A stretch of DNA of 9,800 nucleotides from Thermoleophilia bacterium (GTDB taxonomy: Bacteria > Actinomycetota > Thermoleophilia > Gaiellales > Gaiellaceae): positions 1 to 9,800 of the forward strand of contig JAICYG010000097.1 in assembly GCA_025934335.1 (NCBI GenBank), given 5' to 3'. Under the pieces are notes generated by a model. The model did no database searches, was not told the origin of the DNA, and was given only the letters and a program-made list of their open reading frames with translations. Of this stretch, positions 5,932-9,800 are shown in pieces (the first letter of the stretch is position 1; every line of letters begins with the position of its first letter). The translations under genes and the position numbers were made by a program.

Positions 5932-6087
5932 CTACACGCCGAGCGCCGGCGTCGCGGGCGCGGGGTTGCCGCGCTCGGTCTCGTCGTCGTGCGGCGGCTG
6001 GAGCCGCTCGGCGAGCTCGTTCGTCTCCTGCGTCTGCTCGCGCCATTCGCGGTCGCCCTCGACGGGCGGCAGGTCCTCGTCGGTCAT
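5932..6087 (-). CDS. Small acidic hypothetical protein (51 aa)
   Basis: From the ATG at 6087 the frame encodes MTDEDLPPVEGDREW and then a highly polar chain rich in E, D, Q and P (WREQTQETNELAERLQPPH, 15-33), ending PATPALGV. It has no hydrophobic segment and looks intrinsically disordered and cytoplasmic. Nearly every codon ends in G or C (for example GAC GAG GAC CTG CCG CCC), as in the neighbouring genes, which argues for a real gene. The frame can be extended to a TTG at 6159, but the added part uses untypical codons such as TTA and GGA, so the inner ATG is preferred. The ribosome binding site is weak. It ends at the hairpin 5902-5931 and is the first gene leftwards of the divergent gap 6088-6270. 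The function is not recognised. Confidence 0.5.
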   Translation of the reverse strand: MTDEDLPPVEGDREWREQTQETNELAERLQPPHDDETERGNPAPATPALGV

Positions 6088-6254
6088 GTGCTGACCGTGC
6101 CCCGGCCGCGCGACGGGTAACCACGTGAGCCCGCGTCCCTCGTGCGGGGGAACCTGCAACCCGAATCACTCGAACGAGGGTCACGCACTCGGCCCTCGCC
6201 GCCGTAGCCCCTGATCAAGTGAACAGTCGGCGTTGCGGCCGCCGGGGGAGCCAA

Positions 6255-6260
6255 AAGGAG
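6255..6260 (+). promoter_or_regulatory. Strong ribosome binding site
   Basis: AAGGAG, within CCAAAAGGAG, lies 10 nt before the ATG at 6271. It is the clearest Shine-Dalgarno sequence in the window and fixes the start of the following small gene. No clear promoter was found in the 183-bp divergent gap 6088-6270, which otherwise holds only short GC-rich inverted repeats. Confidence 0.7.
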
Positions 6261-6270
6261 AACTCGCGCC

Positions 6271-6585
6271 ATGACCGCAACCAGCTTCGACGTCCCGATG
6301 TTCCACCGCCGTTCCGACGTTGTGACCACGCTCCTCGCGTCGCTCGAGCAGCGCGAGGCCGCGGTCGCAGAGCGTGAGGCCGCGATCGCCCGCCGCGAGC
6401 GCGCGATCGAGTACGAGGAGCGCTTCCACGAGCTGCGCGGCTTCTCGGCCGGCGGCGCGGAAGCGACGGAGAACGCGACCCGGCGCATCGAGCCGCCGGC
6501 GCGCTATCGCTTCCACACCACGTTCGGGCTCCGCGAGCTCGAGTGGTGGACGAAGCAGCTCGGGTACGTCCCCGCCCTCACCTGA
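6271..6585 (+). CDS. Heptad-repeat hypothetical protein (104 aa)
   Basis: The protein has no family I recognise. Residues 25-52 are four contiguous seven-residue repeats (LEQREAA, VAEREAA, IARRERA, IEYEERF). Each starts with a large aliphatic residue and is rich in E, R and A, which predicts a long amphipathic or coiled-coil helix, probably for self-association. A flexible G/A/E linker (58-70) leads to a compact C-terminal motif, FGLRELEWWTKQLGYVP (85-101), with a WW pair that could dock a partner. There is no signal peptide or membrane segment, so it is probably cytoplasmic. The strong AAGGAG ribosome binding site and GC-ending codons support a real, well-translated gene. It is divergent from the 51-aa gene and convergent with the PBP gene, 27 bp away. 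No function is assigned. Confidence 0.75.
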   Translation: MTATSFDVPMFHRRSDVVTTLLASLEQREAAVAEREAAIARRERAIEYEERFHELRGFSAGGAEATENATRRIEPPARYRFHTTFGLRELEWWTKQLGYVPALT

Positions 6586-6612
6586 GCCCTCACGCCGTCC
6601 CGCGAACGCCCG

Positions 6613-8679
6613 TCAGCGCGACGTCGTCGTCGTCGTCGACTCCTGCGTCGTCGTAGCCGTCGTCGTCGTCGGCTCGGTGTACGAGTACGACGGCTGCGTG
6701 TAGGAGTAGGTGCGGGGCTGCGCGATCTCGGGCGTGACGAAGTCCTGGACGGGCGTGTGTGCGAGCGCGCCCTCCATGAAGTCGTGCCAGATCGACGCGG
6801 GGATGGTGCCGCCGTAGACGGGCGCGTAGCCTTCGACGTAGTTCATCGGGATCTCGCGGTGCGGGTACCCGACCCACACGCACGTCGCGAGCTGCGGGAC
6901 GTAGCCGCAGAACCACGCGTCGACGTACTTCTCGGCGGTGCCGGTCTTGCCGGCGATCGGCCGCCCGATCGCGGCGCCGGTGCCGGTGCCCTTCTGCGTG
7001 ACCGCCTCGAGCGCGTACGTGACCTCGTCCGCGATCTGACGTGAGACGGCGACGCGCGGCTTCGAGACCGGGTAGGGGACCGTCTCGCCGCTCGCCGTCC
7101 GCACCGACTCGACCGGCTGGGGGTCGTGGCGCACGCCGTGGTTCGCGAGCGTCGCGTATGCGCTCGTCATCTCGAGCGGGCTCACCGCCTGCGTGCCGAG
7201 CGTGATCGAGCAGTACGCCTTCAGGTCGGACTGGATGCCGAGGCGGTGCGCCATCCGGACGACCGCCGGCGGGCCGACCTGGCTGACGAGCTGCGCGAAG
7301 ATCGTGTTGACGGAGTTGGCGGTCGCGTCGATCAGGTTCATCGTTCCCTCCGCCTCGTCCGCGTTGTTGTGGACGTCCCAGGGGGCGTCATAGGCGCCCC
7401 GGCACGCGGGGTCGTCGATCGTCAGCTCGGACGGGCCGCTGAAGTAGCTGTAGAGCGACGTGCCGTGCTCGAGCGCCGCTGCGAGCGTGAACGGCTTGAA
7501 CGCGCTCCCGGCCTGACGGTGGCCCTGCGAGGCGAGGTTGAACTGCAGCCGCTCGCGGCTCGGCACCCACACCGCCATCGCGCGGAGCTTGCCGTTGCGC
7601 GGATCGATGGCGACGAGTGCGCTCGCCGGATCCTGCCGTCCGGGCAGGTGCTGCGCGATCGTGCGCTGCGCGAGCGCCTGCAGCTTCGGGTCGATCGTCG
7701 TGCGTACGCGAAGCCCGCCGCTCTCGACGAGCTGCTGGCCGTACTGCTGCACGAGCGCCTGGTCGACGTAGCCGAAGAAGTAGGGCTCGTGGATCGTCTT
7801 GTACAGCGTCCCCGGCTTCAGGCCGAGCGGCCGCGTGCGGGCGTACCGCCAGGCAGCGGGCTTCAACGTGCTCGTGGCGAGCATCGCATCGAGCACCTCG
7901 TTACGGCGGCGAAGCGCAGCATCGGCGTCGCGCAGCGGGTCGTAGAGCGTCGGCGCCTGCGGCAGCCCTGCGATCATCGCGGCCTCCGCGACAGTCAGCT
8001 GCGATGCACGCTTGGAGAAGTACGTCTGTGCCGCGGCGCCGACCCCGTACGCCTGGTTGCCGTAGTAGACGACGTTCAGGTACCGGTCGAGAATGTCGCG
8101 CTTCGAGAGCTTGTCAGCCAGCTTCATTGCGAGGCACGCCTCCGTGATCTTCCGGCCGAGCGTCTGCGAGGGCTTGCCGATGTAGAGGTTGCGCGCGAGT
8201 TGCTGCGTCAGCGTCGACGCCCCCTGCTCCGCCCGGCCGCTCTCGATGTCTTTCAGCGCCGCCCGGGCGATGCCGGTGTAGTCGAGGGCGCCGTGCCGCC
8301 AGAAGCGGCGATCCTCGATCGCCACCGTCGCCTTCGCGAGCCACGGCGAGATCTGGGCCAGCGTCAGCTGCTGTCGGTTCCGCTTCGCCGGGATCGTCCC
8401 GAGCAGCGAGTTGTCGCGCGCAGCGACGAACGAGTTCGTGCCGAGCTTCACCGCCTTCAGCGAGGAGAGGTCGCACTGCGACCGGATGATCGTCGGCGCG
8501 ACGGCGGCACCCACGATCGCGACGCCGCCGAGCGCGAGCAGGATGACGAAGACGAACGTCAGCCCGCCCCACACCTTGCGCCGGCCACCGCGGCTTCCGC
8601 CTGACCGCCGCCGCTTCCGGCGGCGGCGCGCGGCGGCTGCGACGAGGTCGGCGTCGTGGTCCCGGCGCGGCGGCGGCAC
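6613..8679 (-). CDS. Class A penicillin-binding protein (transglycosylase/transpeptidase)
   Basis: This 688-aa bifunctional enzyme polymerises lipid II into glycan strands and cross-links peptidoglycan peptides outside the membrane. An Arg-rich cytoplasmic tail (1-37) precedes one membrane anchor (about 38-61). The GT51 transglycosylase (about 85-270) has EDRRFWRHG (122-130) with catalytic E122, GASTLTQQLARNLY (153-166) and RKITEACLA (176-184). The transpeptidase (about 350-640) has S392-A-F-K395 with the acyl-enzyme serine, S456-V-N458 and K578-T-G580. A Thr/Ser/Tyr-rich tail (656-688) ends the protein, probably as a disordered spacer in the cell wall, and is encoded by a GAC/ACG-type trinucleotide tract. 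All catalytic residues are intact. The start is GTG (8679), 3 nt after the YjbR-like stop, without a clear ribosome binding site, so translation is probably coupled. It converges on the 104-aa gene. Confidence 0.93.
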   Translation of the reverse strand: MPPPRRDHDADLVAAAARRRRKRRRSGGSRGGRRKVWGGLTFVFVILLALGGVAIVGAAVAPTIIRSQCDLSSLKAVKLGTNSFVAARDNSLLGTIPAKRNRQQLTLAQISPWLAKATVAIEDRRFWRHGALDYTGIARAALKDIESGRAEQGASTLTQQLARNLYIGKPSQTLGRKITEACLAMKLADKLSKRDILDRYLNVVYYGNQAYGVGAAAQTYFSKRASQLTVAEAAMIAGLPQAPTLYDPLRDADAALRRRNEVLDAMLATSTLKPAAWRYARTRPLGLKPGTLYKTIHEPYFFGYVDQALVQQYGQQLVESGGLRVRTTIDPKLQALAQRTIAQHLPGRQDPASALVAIDPRNGKLRAMAVWVPSRERLQFNLASQGHRQAGSAFKPFTLAAALEHGTSLYSYFSGPSELTIDDPACRGAYDAPWDVHNNADEAEGTMNLIDATANSVNTIFAQLVSQVGPPAVVRMAHRLGIQSDLKAYCSITLGTQAVSPLEMTSAYATLANHGVRHDPQPVESVRTASGETVPYPVSKPRVAVSRQIADEVTYALEAVTQKGTGTGAAIGRPIAGKTGTAEKYVDAWFCGYVPQLATCVWVGYPHREIPMNYVEGYAPVYGGTIPASIWHDFMEGALAHTPVQDFVTPEIAQPRTYSYTQPSYSYTEPTTTTATTTQESTTTTTSR
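6621..6675. repeat. CGT/ACG trinucleotide tract in the PBP tail
   Basis: Plus-strand CGT units run from about 6622 to 6637 and resume at about 6646-6675 with a few interruptions. On the coding strand this is ACG/ACC/ACT for the poly-Thr tail. Such tracts can change length by slippage without disturbing the frame, so tail length may vary between strains. Confidence 0.7.
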
Positions 8680-8682
8680 GCG

Positions 8683-9027
8683 TCAATGGTGCCCGTCGCG
8701 CAGATGTCGAACCGTCTGCCGGCCCTCTCCTGACTGCAGCTCCCAGGCCGCGATGACCGCGTCTTCGATCGCGTCTCCGTTGCCGTTCTCGAGGTCGGCT
8801 ACGACCATCATGTGCTTCTCGAAGCGTGGCGTGACCGAGAACGTTCCGGGGAACGACCGGAGCAGGAGGTCCCGGAGGTCGAACGCCATCCGGATCACGA
8901 TGTGGCCGGCGTCGAGTTGGCGCGCGACCAGGCGCCCGCGGTACCGCCAGTCGAGCAGTCCGTCGCGCCGGCGCTCTATGACGCCCTCCAGCTGGGCCGT
9001 CAGGCGGCTCACGTCGTCCAGCGTCAT
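8683..9027 (-). CDS. MmcQ/YjbR-like family protein
   Basis: The 114-aa protein begins MTLDDVSRLTAQLEGVIER and continues with alternating beta-strand and helix segments (GRLVARQLDAGHIVIRMA, 31-48; LRDLLLRSFPGTFSVTPRF, 51-69; HMMVVADL, 72-79). It ends with the helix AIEDAVIAAWELQ (86-98). This order matches the MmcQ/YjbR family (double-wing, CyaY-like fold), sometimes described as DNA-binding but of unproven function. There is no signal peptide or membrane segment. The ATG at 9027 was chosen because the family begins there; the frame stays open upstream through the tRNA, but that part has poor codon use. Its stop is 3 nt before the PBP start, so the two genes form a transcription unit. The ribosome binding site is weak (GCAGAG right before the ATG). 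Confidence 0.72.
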   Translation of the reverse strand: MTLDDVSRLTAQLEGVIERRRDGLLDWRYRGRLVARQLDAGHIVIRMAFDLRDLLLRSFPGTFSVTPRFEKHMMVVADLENGNGDAIEDAVIAAWELQSGEGRQTVRHLRDGHH

Positions 9028-9080
9028 CTCTGCGTGACGAGGCCGGTCAGCGGAGCTCGTCGATCCCGCGGGCGTCTTCC

Positions 9081-9109
9081 GGCTACCACCCGTAGGCGGC
9101 GTGGTAGCT
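9081..9109. other. Inverted repeat between tRNA-Pro and YjbR-like gene
   Basis: GCTACCAC (9082-9089) and GTGGTAGC (9101-9108) pair perfectly over 8 bp, and a G-T pair (9081/9109) extends the outer end. Inside, CCG and CGG add 3 bp around a TAGG loop with one bulged C. The repeat lies about 110 nt downstream of the tRNA gene and about 55 nt upstream of the YjbR-like start. There is no T-run. It could end the tRNA transcript or act in the leader of the following genes. Otherwise nothing was seen in 9028-9217. Confidence 0.4.
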
Positions 9110-9217
9110 CCAGCAGTCCGGCCGGCTGCCGTCGAGACCCGCGCGTCCCTCCTGCAACCAGCGCTATTCCGGCTGCCGCGTTCACCGCGAGTGCGTCCTC
9201 GGCAGGCAATTCGTAGG

Positions 9218-9292
9218 TCGGGGCGCCGAGATTTGAACTCGGGACCTCTAGTCCCCCAGACTAGCGCGCTAACCAGGCTGCGCCACGCCCCG
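9218..9292 (-). tRNA. tRNA-Pro (anticodon GGG)
   Basis: The minus strand folds into a full cloverleaf of 75 nt. The acceptor CGGGGCG/CGCCCCG has discriminator A. The D arm is GCGC-AGCCTGGTTA-GCGC, the anticodon arm CTAGT-CTGGGGG-ACTAG, the variable loop AGGTC and the T arm CCGAG-TTCAAAT-CTCGG. The loop bases CT-GGG-GG give anticodon GGG, which reads CCC and CCU proline codons. The C1-G72 end pair is characteristic of bacterial tRNA-Pro. The 3' CCA is not encoded (CCT follows the discriminator), so it must be added by a nucleotidyltransferase. Confidence 0.96.
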
Positions 9293-9340
9293 CGACCGGC
9301 ACACCGTACCAACGGCCCTCTTCCCGTGTCCCGGGGCAGT

Positions 9341-9531
9341 TCACGCAGCGACCGGGCCGGCGCGGCAGCGGAGGGTTGCACCGCGTGCGATCTCGCCGAT
9401 CGCCTCGACGGCGAGGTCGAGGTCCAGCCGTTCGCCGAGCCCGGACGCGCGGGTCCCGGCGTCGATCACGAACTCCCGGTTCCGCTCGAGAAGATCGGCG
9501 GGATCAGCGCTTCGACCTCGACGCCTGCCAT
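9341..9531 (-). pseudogene. Possible frameshifted small reading frame
   Basis: The region 9293-9650 has no intact gene I can support. On the minus strand an ATG at 9531 opens MAGVEVEALIP, then runs into a stop (SSGTGSS) in its own frame. One frame over, LLERNREFVIDAGTRASG and then ERLDLDLAVEAIGEIARG continue to a TGA at 9341 with almost every codon ending in G or C. A single extra base near 9497-9502, where the plus strand reads CGGCGGG, would join the two into one frame of about 60 residues (EALIPADLLERNREF across the joint). This could be a decayed gene, a sequencing error in a G/C run, or chance in GC-rich DNA. There is no clear ribosome binding site and no family match. Confidence 0.22.
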
Positions 9532-9650
9532 GCCGGTCGCGGTTACGCGGAACCGCACTGGTTCCAGACCGGCGGGCCCGGCGGTCCGGGCGCCGTGCCG
9601 TTACGGTTGGGGCGCACGGTGACGGGCCGACCGACGACGTAGAGGGACGA

Positions 9651-9800
9651 GTGGACGACGAGAGAACGACCGCGGCCGACGTGGAGCGCGAGCGGCGCCG
9701 GCTGGAGCGCGTGCGCCGGCGGGAGCGCGCCGCCCGGCGCAGGGTGAGGCGCGCGCGCCTGCTGCCGCTCACCGCTGCCGCCGTGGCCGTCGCCGCCGCG
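9651..9800 (+). CDS. Membrane-anchored protein, N-terminal fragment
   Basis: A GTG at 9651, preceded by AGAGGG (9641-9646) with a short 4-nt spacing, opens a frame that stays open to the window end (50 codons). The product starts VDDERTTAADVERERRR and remains very Arg/Glu-rich to about residue 36. A hydrophobic stretch then begins (LLPLTAAAVAVAAA, 37-50) and looks like a membrane anchor or signal anchor with positive residues on the cytoplasmic side. No catalytic domain is visible, so the function is unknown; anchored cell-envelope enzymes often begin this way. The frame is open upstream too, but no ATG or GTG start was found there. A Pro/Ala-rich frame on the opposite strand is also open and is the less likely choice. 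Confidence 0.55.
   Translation, partial: MDDERTTAADVERERRRLERVRRRERAARRRVRRARLLPLTAAAVAVAAA

Noticed and set aside
4411..6120. Long plus-strand frame over hutF and the GH99-like gene
   Set aside because: Arg-rich out-of-frame translation across two well-supported genes.
6088..6159. TTG start extending the 51-aa protein by 24 residues
   Set aside because: The extra part has untypical codons and no ribosome binding site.
7126..8604. Long plus-strand open frame opposite the PBP gene
   Set aside because: Antisense shadow of a complete class A PBP with all motifs; no domain of its own.
9024..9209. Minus-strand frame of 61 codons whose stop overlaps the YjbR-like ATG as ATGA
   Set aside because: Despite the neat overlap it uses many codons rare here (CTA, GTA, AGA, CGA, GGA, CCA), starts with TTG without a ribosome binding site, and spans the inverted repeat.
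9293..9345. Promoter for tRNA-Pro (TACGGT at 9308..9303)
   Set aside because: The -10-like hexamer is well placed, but no -35 is found at a usable distance.
1..9800. CRISPR arrays, insertion sequences, integrase genes, attachment-site duplications
   Set aside because: No regularly spaced repeats, transposase or integrase motifs were seen, and I found no second copy of the tRNA-Pro 3' end in the window.

Overview
The window is GC-rich with strongly GC-biased third codon positions, several GTG starts and ATGA/GTGA stop-start overlaps. Its content points to an actinobacterium: a GarA-like FHA protein followed by a MerR regulator, a nucleotidyltransferase fused to a degenerate phosphomannomutase domain, an RsiG-like c-di-GMP motif protein, and a class A PBP with a Thr-rich tail. 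A deep-branching class such as Thermoleophilia or Rubrobacteria fits best. That placement is inferred from gene content only.

Left block (1-3887, all minus strand, transcribed right to left). A CDP-alcohol phosphatidyltransferase (pgsA type) overlaps a sugar-1-phosphate nucleotidyltransferase/phosphomannomutase-like fusion by GTGA. A gap of about 96 bp follows, with a good sigma-70-type promoter. Then come three ATGA-coupled genes: an 80-aa protein with one RsiG-type c-di-GMP-binding motif, a zinc-ribbon/FHA protein with a GarA-like ETT motif, and a MerR-family regulator cut by the window edge. The order pgsA ... garA-like, merR resembles Mycobacterium tuberculosis Rv1822 (pgsA2) ... Rv1827 (garA), Rv1828 (merR). 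Here the RsiG-like gene sits directly upstream of the FHA gene. The arrangement suggests a small signalling cassette joining c-di-GMP, Ser/Thr phosphorylation and transcription.

Middle block (3905-6585). A compact formiminoglutamate deiminase (HutF) runs plus, only 17 bp from the divergent pgsA-like start. It lacks the N- and C-terminal segments usually present in the family, and its 3' end overlaps a convergent secreted GH99-like glycoside hydrolase by 61 bp. Upstream of the hydrolase are a 13-bp near-perfect hairpin and a small acidic 51-aa protein (minus). A 104-aa heptad-repeat protein runs plus from a strong ribosome binding site.

Right block (6613-9800). A class A penicillin-binding protein (minus) follows an MmcQ/YjbR-like gene with 3 bp between them. 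A tRNA-Pro(GGG) gene (minus, no encoded CCA) lies further right. The stretch 9293-9650 has no convincing intact gene, but holds traces of a possibly frameshifted minus-strand reading frame. A plus-strand gene for a membrane-anchored protein starts at 9651 and leaves the window.
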